Source: Antrodiella citrinella (Eukaryota > Basidiomycota > Agaricomycetes > Polyporales > Steccherinaceae). Taken from it: 64,000 bases of DNA. This document shows, piece by piece, positions 35,805-47,211 of the stretch. Below the pieces are notes generated by a model that worked only from the letters and a program-made list of their open reading frames with translations, did no database searches and was not told where the DNA came from. The translations under genes and the position numbers were made by a program. The stretch covers positions 23,045 through 87,044 of the forward strand of contig SGPM01000089.1 in assembly GCA_004802725.1 (NCBI GenBank). The letters are read 5' to 3'. Position 1 is the stretch's first letter. Every line of letters begins with the position of its first letter.

Positions 35805-36795
35805 GTCTCCCGCTCAGGAACTCCAAAACGAAAACTCGCATCAAGAAGGCATCGCTGTATTGGCATAGCCTGGGAGTACATATCGATGTTGTTGTACTCT
35901 GTCCCTCGCGCTCTCAAATTCGCTCTGGTCCTTTGGTCTGACCGTTCGTAGATGTATGATATATTTGTCCCAAGTACCCTTATTTTGCATTCTGTATGTA
36001 GATAGATGTTGTGTTTTGCTGCTCTCGTACTGAAACCATCCGGATAGACAGAACAATTGCATTGGCAGGTAGATATATACGACAAGTTTATGTAAGAAGC
36101 ACTCGAACATTTTGCGAGCTACGTCGACCAGAAAAGTATGTGTATGCAGGAGAGAGCTAGATAGATACGATACGTATTGTCTTCCGGAAGGAGTCTCTAC
36201 ACTAATTCAAAAGTCAAAGTCAGTCAGAGGATGTAGAAAGTCCCAAAAAATGATTGTTTGTAGGTGCGCACAAAAGACAAGAAAATGCATATGCATGCAT
36301 GCATGCCAAATGAAACAGAAGAGGACCTGGACGATTAATGGAATTCGATCGGGAGAAGATGAGGTGAAGATGTGTTTCCAATGCGTATGTTGTAGAGTTC
36401 TAAATTAAATGAATGAAGCGTCCGCGGGGCATGGTAAGGAGGCAGGCGAAAATGTCGGAGGGAGGAGTGCATTGCTTGTGACGGGATGGATGTGCGGGGT
36501 TGTGGGACATGACATGAGGAACGGAGAGCAGTACACCCCATCTTTATGAGAGAGAAAGAGAAAGAGAAACGGAAGGGGGAAAGAATGCTAGAGTGACTTG
36601 GCGCATGCATGCGTAATATTATCATTACATATGCAGGATGGAAAGCAAATATGGCAACGGGCGAGGAGATGAGATAACGAAAAATGGAAGTAAAGGAGAG
36701 GAGACGGTCCAACGACGACAAGAAATGACATAAGTTACCCCATAGCCTTATCTCTGTTCAGGTTTGAACGAGAAAAAAAAACATCTGCAGTGGGT
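35805..36795. other. Convergent 3' gap with GCATGC-rich and GA-rich stretches
   Basis: About 1 kb between converging genes. It holds short low-complexity sequence: overlapping GCATGC/ATGCAT palindromes at about 36284-36306 and 36601-36612, and an AGAGAA repeat at about 36548-36570. No gene seen. Confidence 0.45.
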
Positions 36796-39700
36796 CTATG
36801 CAGGTCTCTTCCAACTCGACGGCGGTTGTTGTTGCTGTTGTTGTCTCGCTGCCGACGACGACGGCGCAGTCTTCGTCCGCGGCCTCGCACCAGGTCGTGT
36901 AGGCACCCCAACAACAGAAGCACTTGACGAAAACCCTCCACCACGATGCACAGATGACCGATCGCCCGTGTCCCCGTAGGCACTCTTGGAAGCCCAACCT
37001 GCCCTGCTGCCAGTACCCAGTTCGCTACCGACAACGGAGCCGGCATACATGGACTGTGCAGCTTGGGGGAACATCATCATAGGGCCCATAGGTCCGGGCC
37101 ACATGCCGTATGGAGGGTACATGCCCTGCATAGGGCTCTGCATAGGGTTCATACCCATGCCGCCCATACTCATGCCCATGCCGCCGTACGAGCTCCCACC
37201 GTACGCGCTGCCACCATATGTGCTCCCTCCGCCGCCACCACCGCCGAATGCGCTGGTGGCAGTAGAGCCTCGCTCCCACTCATCGTTGGCCTGCGCCATA
37301 GCCTGCTGTGCAACGGCGTACTGATACGCCTGTTTGGCGACCATCATGGCCTGCTGATGAGCGGCGAGGAATGCGGCATCTGCGTTGGGAGGAGGAGCGG
37401 GGAACATACTCATAGGGCTCATGTTCATACCACCACCCATGGCAGTTGAAGGCGGGCGCCAAGTCATAGGAGAAGGTGGCGTCAGATTGAACATGGGGTT
37501 CATCATATTCATGTTCATGTTTGCACCCAGGTGGGAACCCATTGAGTTCAACGGAAGATCGTCTTCGTCGTCATCGTGAGCGATAGGACCTCGACCATTG
37601 ACGACGTTACCGAGCTATGGGAACTGGAATCAGAACAGAAGAATGAGCGAAAAGGTGCACCCGAACAGACCTCGATAGCAGCCTTCGCTTCACTCCGCCG
37701 TCTTTCCCGTCTACGATCATCATCACTCACAGCCTTCGCATCCCTCTCCGGTACCTTCATTCTCCCCTTCTCCGGCTCATCAAAGCTCACACTCGAGCTC
37801 TTCTTATGCCCACTCCTCATCCCAGCAGTCGGTACACTTGCAGTCGATCCACTCCACTTCTCCTTCCCCTTCGCGCTGAAACGACCCGTAGCTGTAGATC
37901 CCAGGTCGCTGTCTCTATCTCCGCCTCGGACCTGTACGCTAATCTCGCTGCCGTCCCGCGGTGTGATCGGCGTGCGTCCTGTGCTGCTGGAGTCTCCATT
38001 TGAGCTCGCGCTTGGACTTTTTCCACGCATACCACCAGCAAAAGGTCGTGGTGGCGGTAGACCCGTGAAGCTTGATCCCATAACAGTTTGCTGCGAAGAA
38101 GATAAACGAGCGGTGGGACGAATAGTGTTTGCATTCGGGAACGAGTGAGTCAAAGGCATAGGGGGCCGCTCGGGAATCTTGTCAACGGGAGAGTTCTCGA
38201 CCACGGTAGATGATCTCTGCCGCTGTCTCAAGGCGCCGCCAGCGAGGGCAAGCTTGGGAGCGACAGAAGGCTTGATAGCACTAGACCCCTTGGTGTCGGT
38301 CGACACAACAGAGAGTAAACCGGTACCAGTGAATCCTTTGGTGACATCCAAACTACCACTGGGAATGAGTGTCGATGCTCGCTTTCTTGTAGCGGCTAGG
38401 GAGTTACCGGAGGTCGAGGAGGACACGGTAGAAGGAGAACCAGCAGGGATCAAAACTTTGGTGGTTCGTGGATCATTGTCCAGAGCATACATAGATGACG
38501 TGCGCGGAGGTGGGGCACGTAGAACGTCCCCAGCTGGTCGAGGTCGGGGACCAGGTGCCAAGGAAGTGGCAGGAGGGGTACGAGACGAAGGAGAGGTTAG
38601 TGATGGCATAGAGGCCGACGTAGCTTTGATGGTAGGCTTCCGACGCTTGACCGCCGATACATCGTCAGACTCAGATTCTTCAGAAGACTGGTCGGTCGAC
38701 GTGGAATCTCCGGAGGACATGACTGCGGGATTAGCTCCTATCACCCTCACCGTCGGCTGAGCATGCCTTGGGCGCGGCGGATGGACAGTAGCTTGCGACG
38801 TGGACTGGCCAAATGTCTCCTGTGACTGTGAAGACGATCCCAGCGACATCTGCGATGCAGGTCTACTCGTCACGCTGAACGAGGCTTGGGGCGACCGTTC
38901 CCGCACGGGGGTAGGCCTGATCGGAGTAGGGTCCGTCAAGTCTACAACTACGTTCGGAATTGGCGAAGACGACATCGAAAGACGTTTCTCCGTCCTCCGA
39001 GCATTGTTCGCCGACGTAGGGTCGGGTGTCCGCGAACGATTAAAACTGCTCGAGGGAGGCGCGTTCGAAGGCATCTGGGTGGTAAGAGGATCGAAACCGA
39101 TAGGGGCAGTTTGACTTCGGGTGGGGACCTTCGGCGAACTAGTAGTTGCCGCTTTGCCGTGAATATTGGTTACCGTGTTCAAGACATTGTCGCGATCTCT
39201 CAACAAGTCTAAGGAACCTCCCCGTCTCTCGCCAGGCCCAGTGGTCGGACTATCTGACTTGGCTGCGGCTGCAACCCGAGCCAGGCGGTCCGTCAGAGTA
39301 GGCTTCCTGTCTCTTTCCTCCTCTTTCGGTGGCGTGAACTTCTCATCGGTCGGCGATACAGACAATGGGTTTTCACCAAACATGGGCATCGGTAACGATG
39401 GACTGCTGAGTGTTTTGATGTCAATGAGGGGCTTAACAGGAACTCGTGGTCTTGAACTAGTCGTTGCGTTCGAAGCCGAGGATCCTGGTCGTTTAGGCAT
39501 TAATAATGTAGCCAGCGGCGCGTCATCTGAGTCGGATCCTGACGAGGTGGAAGACGACGACGCTGATTTCGACCGCCGGTGTGCATCGAAATAGCCTACA
39601 GACAATATGAATACACACAGCACAGGTCTGTCAGTCAATTCATCGAACTTACCTGATGATGCCAATGCGAGCAGGGTGGAAGGCCTCTCGTCTGCTGTCT

Positions 39701-41009
39701 GGCCCACAGTAAAGTTAGATCTAGGCTTTGTGTCCGTCTCTCCATGACCCAGTGTTGTCCTTGCCACCCTCTCTGGCCCAGGAGCCGGAACCCGCAGACG
39801 ATGTCCTAGCTCTGAAGACGGTGTGGTAGCCTTGGATTTCGGATTGCGTCCAGTAATAGTATCGCCTCTTTTGGGTCGCAATGTACCATCCTCATCGTCT
39901 TCCGATGCTTCGTACTCTGAATCATCCGACGACGAATCGCCTGATGACAAACGGAACGCAGAATTCCGGACCGGTGAGGGTACAGCAACTCCCGTACCCG
40001 TGCGCATACCCATGGACGGTCGAGATGACGACATGTCTAACCGTGATGATGAAATTTCACCTCCCCGAGAAGGTGGACGCGTGACAGACGGGCTGGGAGA
40101 GTTATTTCTGCGAGCAGCAGCTTCTCGGAAGGCAGCTACACTGATGCGCTGAGAAGCATCCGAAGCAACACTGTTGCCTCTTGGTCTCACCGGAGGGGTC
40201 ATGTACTGAGTTTGAACCGAGAATGTTGACATAGAGGACGGAGGACGGGGAAGCTGCAGTTCCGATGTCTCTGGAGGACCGACATGCCGGAAAGACTTCA
40301 AGTTGAAGGAGTCTGAATTGTAGGCCTGAGAAATGGGTGTAGAACCACCTCTCGTATCAAGTGATGGCCGAGGGGGTGGTTGTGCAGGTTCCTGCAAAGC
40401 GGCAGGCTGGGATTTCTTGCGATCACGGTGTGCCCATCCGAAGAGACCTCCGGACTTTTTGGCGGGCTGAGTGGGAGGTGGATTGTCGTTACAACTGACA
40501 TTGTCGGCACTGACCACATCGCGAGAGTTAGTCCTGGTATGTGAGGCGGCTTTGTTGTTGACGGGGAGAGATCTGGTGGAGAGCGCGCCTGGGGAATCAC
40601 CGTAGGCAGAAAAGAGGGCGCCTTTGGCAGGTGGTGGTCGGAAACGTTCGACGTCGGGCTCAGAGTGAGCGCTTGGAGAAGTTGGCGGATGAGGTACGGG
40701 AGGCAAGGATGGGACGTCCGACCTCTCTACGTGCACGAAATTGGAGGATTTCTTGCGACGGAAACCTAATTTGATCTTGCTAGACGACGCAGCGCCATTG
40801 AGTGGACTGTTGCCATAAACAGGATTCGGACCGCGCCTAGGGGGAGAGCCAGGAGACAAGGGCGAGTTGGGAAGAGACGACTCGGCCGTCTCGACGACTG
40901 AAGAGGAGTCGGCATCGCCTTCTGAAGAGGTGGAGTGTTTGTAAGGAGCGTAGGGCTGGGGCTGATGCTTGTGTTTGTCGCGTTTGGAAAAGAGGCCGAG
41001 GATGGGCAT
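36796..41009 (-). CDS. Large Ser/Pro-rich, mostly disordered protein of unknown function
   Basis: The start at 41009 (MPILGLFSKRDKHKHQ) gives about 1,365 residues after removal of two introns. One is near 39595-39655 (GTAAGT...CTGTAG). The other is near 37613-37668 (GTCTGT...CCATAG) and joins RRRSEAKAAIE to LGNVVNGRGPIAHDDDED. The body is Ser/Thr/Pro-rich with basic patches (RRKKSSNF, KRRKPTIK) and acidic Ser clusters. The last 250 residues are of a different kind: Met/Gly/Pro/Tyr-rich repeats (GGSAYGGSSYGGMGM) with a Gln run near the end. This makes a low-complexity, prion-like tail. There is no signal peptide, membrane span or enzyme motif. An upstream in-frame ATG at 41297 is open but unconvincing. 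I do not recognise the family. Confidence 0.7.
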
Positions 41010-41507
41010 GACGGGAAGAGTGGAAACAGCGAACGCGGCGCACGATGAGGAAGAAGAGGAGGGGAGTCCGTCGTGAATGTGGGCGAGGAGGACGAGCTCG
41101 CTGTGGACGGCAACGATGAGACCTGGGAGCAGGCTGAGGTCCAGGAAAGGGAGCCGGCGAGTGGTGGCACCAAGAATGGGCGCTAATCCAGGTGAATGGT
41201 CCAGTCCGCCGCGCAGCCAATCAGAAGGCGTCAACCATACACTATATTTTGGACAGGCACACGGACATTCGGAGGTGTGGCAAAGGCATGGGTCCACCTT
41301 CGTATCTTCCGACGGTGATTATCTCTGCGTTTTTGTACTGTTTGGCTCGATACTAAGATACTCAGATACTTTGAGGCTTGTAGCATGGGCGTCTTTCAGC
41401 CCAACGCGATCACATGATGTGATGATTGCCAAATCGGGGAGACGCGTTCAAGTTCATCATCCCCCTACAACGATCTGTTGCTGATTGATTTCCCAAAAAT
41501 TCACACC
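41010..41507. promoter_or_regulatory. Divergent promoter region, Ser-rich protein / Swi5
   Basis: A 498-bp gap between divergent starts; no clear core promoter motif was found. An open frame extends the Ser-rich gene to 41297 but is probably leader sequence. Confidence 0.4.
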
Positions 41508-41933
41508 ATGCACGCAACAATGTCAGCACAGGTAGGTGTATCAATGTTATCAACTCTAAGCCACATATACCGACCAGTTTGTAGCAAAAACAAGCTCGTC
41601 TCGCGGCTTTGCAGCAAGAGGTTGCCGAGCTTCAGAGCATTCTCGGGTAGGCGGTCTCCTTATATGCTATCTGAGACCGGGCATTTACATCGCAAACACC
41701 ATTGCAGAGAGAACGCGAACGCAAACGACATTGTTTCTGAGCATATCACACTACTGCACCGGTATAATGAAGCGAAAGATGCCACCCAGATACTGATTGG
41801 CAAGGTGAGTTCTCAGCACAACCACTCTTTGCTACAGAACAGACTTCCTGAATTGCACCCATAGCTAGCCATGCATCGCGGGACAACCATACGAGAGATC
41901 CACGACGACTACGGTCTGACGACCGACGACTGA
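41508..41933 (+). CDS. SWI5: Swi5/Sae3-like recombination mediator
   Basis: Four tiny exons join to about 83 residues, the size of fission yeast Swi5 (85). The N-terminal half is a coiled coil (QARLAALQQEVAELQSIL). The C-terminal half carries the family signature HITLLHRYNEAKDATQILIG followed by KLAMHRGTTIREIHDDYGL. Swi5 binds Sfr1 (Mei5 in yeast) and stimulates Rad51 and Dmc1 strand exchange in recombination repair. Exon 1 is only 24 nt (41508-41531), with donor GTAGGT; exon 2 begins at 41585. The tiny exons make the gene easy to miss. It converges on dynactin, 198 bp away. Confidence 0.9.
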
Positions 41934-42131
41934 CCGCATATATGCATGCCAAACGAGAAACGGGTCATGTTGCGTACGCTAATTAGGCATAATATGAGGA
42001 GTATAATACATGGGGGGGTATAATGGTAGCGATGCAATGGATGGATCATGATGAATGATGTTGACGACCTAGGGTAAATGAGCGAGTAAGTAGGTGAATA
42101 AAAAGCAAGAAAAGGGAGAAGTCATGAGGAA

Positions 42132-45100
42132 TCATCTATGCGCCAACGTGTTTGTCCGTTCCAACAACGCCTGTACTCGTCTCCCCAAACGCTCTCCCTC
42201 CTGCTTCCTCTCCCAGACCTGGTACGCTGGCGTCTTCTTTCTAGGCAACCACGCCCTCGTACCAGCCTTCTCCTCTCCTTCCTCTTCCTCCACCCGTTTC
42301 TTCTTGAGCACCGACAGATCCACAACGCGCGGCGACGAGGTATACTTAATGACGTCCCGATATAGTAGCTTGGATTCTGCGGCGAGCGTACGCAGCGTGG
42401 GAGGCGTGGGTGTATCGTCCGAATCTGAGTCTGAAGTATCGGAGGACCCAGATGCGACTAGTGGGGGTGTGGGTAGACGGCTGAGCGGTTCGCGCAGCGA
42501 CGGAAGAGCTTCGATCTCCTTGAGGAGATCTTGTCCTCTGAGATACGAGTTCTCTGTGCGGAGGAATCTTACCGTCCCCCGGAGCGCGTCGATCTGTTCA
42601 AGCAGGTAGGATGTCTCGAGGCTTCCCTCCACAGGAACGTTCTCGTGCTCGACCGGCTGAATACCCGTAGTGGGAGCTGTCAAATTAGTCAATACAACAA
42701 TTTTCACGTCAGAGAAAAACGTGTTCAACATACCTTTGCTTTCATTGCTGCTTACAACAGCTTTCAGCTTGGCATTGTCCTGTTCTAGTGTGTCCAGGTC
42801 GGCCTGGAGCTGTTCCATGGCTTCTTCATACGCTCTTTCTTGCTTATGTGCTTTCGCCAGTTCCGCCTCCAATTCCGTGATATGATCCGCCTGCTTCTTG
42901 ACACCCTCCATGCGGCGCTCCATGAGCTCGATCTTGACGCCAGATTCCTGGATGTGCTGGTCCTTGCCCTTGAGCGTCCGTGCCAAGCCCTGGATCTCCT
43001 CGTTGAGATGCGCAACTTTACGCTCAGCCTCGACGTTGATCGCTGTTGCGGCTTTGATCTCGTCGACACGGAGAACCCACGGCGCAGTCCCAGTAACTAC
43101 AAATGTTGTTTGTCAGTTAATGTTCTAGTTCGTCGAATCAGCGACGCCACCGGAGGAGACTCACCCTTGATGACATTCTCGGCCTCCATGGCAAGTGGGA
43201 AGAGGGAGTTCGCCTCGTGCATCACGTCAGAAATAAAGTCCGCCACAGCCTGCCACGACGTTGAGGCGTTGTCCTTGCCTTTGCCGACTGTGGAAGCTGC
43301 AGTCTGTGAGACAAAGCTGAGGACAGTTGTCAGTTGGAACGCAGATTTGGAGCTTCGGACGTCTCCGAGATGCGGCATGAGTTGTTGAGCGAGCTACATA
43401 AATGAGACGCAAATAAATGTCAAGATCACGGGAACTCAGATGCGGGACACGTACAGAGATACCGAAGTTCACGAGCTCGGGCACGTCGTTGACCAGTTGT
43501 TGCAGCTGTGGGACGATGCGCGACTTGAGCGCGGCAGACTCTTGTGTCAAGTCTTCCACCCGCTTGACCAATTTCCTATATGACACCGTCAGCGCCCGCC
43601 ACCATGTCGTTCGTTCTCAAACACTTACTTGGACAAGACTCTCGCACCACGACACTGGTCTAACAATTTCTGCAGGGGCGTGAAGAAAGTCTCATCAGCA
43701 TCAAGATCGCCCATGTCGGCCTCAACGTCTTCGTCTTTCATAATTGCGGCCACCGACGTCTTGATCAGACCAACAGAGGCAGCAAACATCTCCAGATCGT
43801 GATCAACAGACAGGGCGTAACCGAGCTCACGCTCACCCAAGTCGAACTCGTATCCACTGAAGTAAGTCTCGGCGAGGTGATCGAACTGCGACTGCATCCT
43901 AAACACGAGTCAGCTCTGACAGAGGGAAGAACAAGACCAGAAAAAAGATACGTACTTGACCGCATCACTGACACACTCGACCTCACGGAACTCCTCTCGT
44001 CTCAGTAAGTCGATGTGCATGTCAATTCTCTTCTCCATAGGTGCGATCTCAGGGTAGAACCTGCCAATGTTCAAGAACATCTCCACGTCGCAGTGACGAA
44101 GGACAGCAGCAAAACGCTTGCATGTAGTCGACAAATTCGACAAACGTCCACGCATTTCGCAGACACCGACCAAGAGCTCGGTGACCGGTCCGTTGAGGCA
44201 TTCCGGGAGGTTGTGAGCCTGTCCGACGAATGTGTTGATGAGATCGATCTTGAGAGCGAGACGTTGGAAGAACAGATAGCAGTTGGTCGCGTCCATATCC
44301 GATTCGACATAGACTTGCGGCAAATACGGCTAGAATGAGACGTATGAGACTTATATTTCACACTCATAAAAGGCGAGACAACATGTTTACCTGGATGATA
44401 GATAGCAACTCGCGGGCCTCGCGGGCCTCGATACGCTTGACTTCCAGGTCGATATTCCGAGCCTGATTCTTGGATGCAGAGGATTGCAGCTTGAGGTTTA
44501 GAGTCATCATCGCTGCAGTTTGTGAGGCGGCAGTTGCAGACTCATGCTGAGCACTTTGAGTCTCAGTGCGAAGCGTGTCGAGTTCACTACAGGGTTCAAG
44601 TCAACAAACAGTAAGTAAGTCTAAGGAAATACGGAACTTACCTTTGCAGCCCCACTACAAGCTCTCTGAACTGAACGATCGTACTTTCAAAGTCCTGGCA
44701 AGAATCTTCCAAAGACACAATCTTCTGAGATTGTTCGAAGATCTCCGCGTCTTTGACGTCTGTTACACGCAAGGCTCAGTGGTATCCTATCTACAAAAGT
44801 GCTTGGGAGCGTACTGATATCATCCTGCATCATCTTCTCTGTCTCTAGGTGATTTTCCTCCAACTCGTCATTGAGTTCCTTGAGTGCTTCAAGGTCCTCG
44901 ATGGTGATGCGCATTTCCTCGATTTTCTGCCCAAAATGTCAATATCTGCCTGAGATTTTGCGAAAGATGTTCCTACTTCGCCAAGCATGAGGTTGCGCTC
45001 TGTGAGTTGTACAAGCATCTCTTCAGCACCGAGAGCATCGTCTAGCTGCATCTTGAGATCATCGATTTGGACTTCAGCGTTGGTGAGCTTGATGAGTGTA

Positions 45101-46724
45101 GACTCATATTGTTCTTCGCCATATTATGAGCATGACAAATACAGTGTAGGTTTCGTGACACGTACCTTGCAAGCCATCTACAGAGGTTATGTCTTTCTCC
45201 ATCTCGTTGATTCGTCGTCGTTGTTCGGACTCGTTTTCGTGAGTAACGTCACGCAAACTGCTCGACGGTCAATACATCATGTCGCCAGAAAAGTAGACAA
45301 GTCACAAACCGAATCAGTGCTTCCTTCAGTCGTTCATTCTGCTTCTCTAGTTGAATATACGCTAGGGACTGCTTGATGACATTTTCGCTGCCAACCTCCG
45401 GGTCTTCATGGTCAGAAATGAAGTCAGAATCTGAGACGCTTGAGAGACAAGTAGAGACGTACCACCACCCTCTCTTACAACCTCCAGTTCGACTTCAATC
45501 ATCGCCAACTTCTCCTTATGTTCCTCTAACTCTGCCTCCGCGATCTCAGCTCTCTCCTCAGCCATCTCTTTGTCCAACATGGCCATTTCAAGTTGTTCCT
45601 GGTTATCTAGATTCCTAGACTCTGCCAGTTGAGAGAGCTGCTGAGCATCCGCGAGCTCACGTTTCGTGCTGATCAAGTCGGTTTGTAATTGGGTGAGTTT
45701 GGCCTGGAGTTTGGGTCGTAAGGCGACGAAGGATTCTGCTTCTGCGAGACGCGTCTCAAGCTCTCGGACATGTCTTGCATCGTCCCCTCGCTTGGCTTCT
45801 AGAACGCGAATTCTGGCACGCAACTCTTGCAACTCTTGGTCATCCACAACGCGCTGATAGATATAAGCCGATAGAGACACCGAAATGCAGAGCAACACTT
45901 ACCACAGGTGTGACAGGACGAGCAGGTTCTTCCTCCTCCTCAGCCAGGAGATCTGGCGTCTCCTGTTGTCGTAATAATGATATTTGAGGCAGTTGAGGAG
46001 AAGATGGCCGTCGACGAGGTTGGAACAGTAGCGGTGAAGCTGCGCTTGGGGGCGTGAGAGCGGCTTGCCGTGGTGATACGTTCGGGAAAAGTTTGGAAGC
46101 TTGTTCTTGGGTAGGGCTATCGAAGTTTCGTTGTCCCAAGATCGTCGGAGTAAGGCTATCAGATTGTTGTCGCGCTAGCTTTGAGTGTAAAGACAGAGAT
46201 GGCGTCCGCTTAGTGGGAGAGCCTAAACGAAGAGCAGAAGTTCGTGTCGGGCTGGGGGATACAAGAGGACTGCCGGGAGTAACACTGCTTCCAGAAGCCT
46301 TCGCTGGGCTTGCTGCTCGAGGCGAAGCAGGAGCGGCGGGACTGACACGCGCCGAAGGCCCTCGAGACAGACTGGAGGTACGCTGGTGGCCTAGAGGACG
46401 CGCAATCACAGGCTACATGAACGGAAACCATCAATATTCGGACGAATTGCGAAACGGGATGCGACGTACGGCGGGAGCCAGGACGGGCTGAGTTTCATTG
46501 GAGACGTCCGTGACCTGACTAAGTTTCACGAAGATACCATGACCTGGCTTACACGTGAAGTACTTCACACCTTGGACCGTGCCATCATTCTTTCCGTCGC
46601 GTACAAAGAGATCGATTCCGACCCATTTGCCCTTAGAGAACGACGTTAATCCAAAGAACCGGACAATTCCTCGCCCAGCAGGTACTTCGACAACTGTACC
46701 GAGAGTGATTTCATCTGACGCCAT
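42132..46724 (-). CDS. Dynactin large subunit p150Glued (Nip100-like)
   Basis: The start at 46724 (MASDEITLGTVVEVPAGRG) opens a CAP-Gly domain: GLTSFSKGKWVGIDL, GKNDGTVQGVKYF, CKPGHGIFV (about 46500-46700). It binds microtubule plus ends and EB1. A Ser/Pro-rich linker (about 45930-46450) leads to long coiled coils (QELQELRARIRVLEAKRGDD, then many heptads, about 44500-45880). The dynactin central region and further coiled coil follow to 42132. About a dozen short introns; the total is near 1,300 residues, as usual for fungi. Dynactin couples cytoplasmic dynein to cargo. The start is divergent from Raptor with a 487-bp gap. No lesion seen. Confidence 0.92.
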
Positions 46725-47211
46725 CGTTCACTTCAGGCAGGATAACGGGCATTCGCTGAAGAGCTTGACGAAAAAACACAGAGAGCGTGGATGTGTACTG
46801 ACGGTGAATGGACTCGGAGCCAAGAGGACACGGAGGCGCTAAGCGAATCTAGAAGGCTTAACAAGTCTAACCGGGAGTTCTATTGAGCTTATAATGATCA
46901 TTACCAATCAATACAAACCCATGCTTACTTCAGTAACATAGAGGTCTGTAGCCCGGCTGTATGGCTTTTAGCTTGGCTTCTGACCTGAGTCGCGGTTTAG
47001 TTGCAACCACCATTCTCTGACCATTCGCCATTCTTCTCACCTTCACGCTGGAGACCTAGTTTCCCAATCGACTATGCACTTTCTTCTGCTATAATCTCCA
47101 TCCCGGTCGTTCGTTTGTCTGCGCGTTTCAGCTACTTTCGGCCTCCTAGTACTTGCAGCCATTCACCTCATACCCGTATCAAGTTCCAAACATCTATACA
47201 GTTGACAGAGT
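46725..47211. promoter_or_regulatory. Divergent promoter region, dynactin p150 / Raptor
   Basis: A 487-bp gap between divergent starts. The plus strand from about 47000 is rich in C and T, as expected for the Raptor leader. No specific factor site was identified. Confidence 0.45.

Noticed and set aside
36284..36306. GCATGC/ATGCAT palindromes as a regulatory array
   Set aside because: They lie in a convergent 3' gap, away from any promoter, and look like simple sequence.
41010..41297. N-terminal extension of the Ser-rich protein to an upstream ATG
   Set aside because: The extension is Cys/Leu-rich and unlike the rest; MPILGLFSKRDKHK is a much better start.
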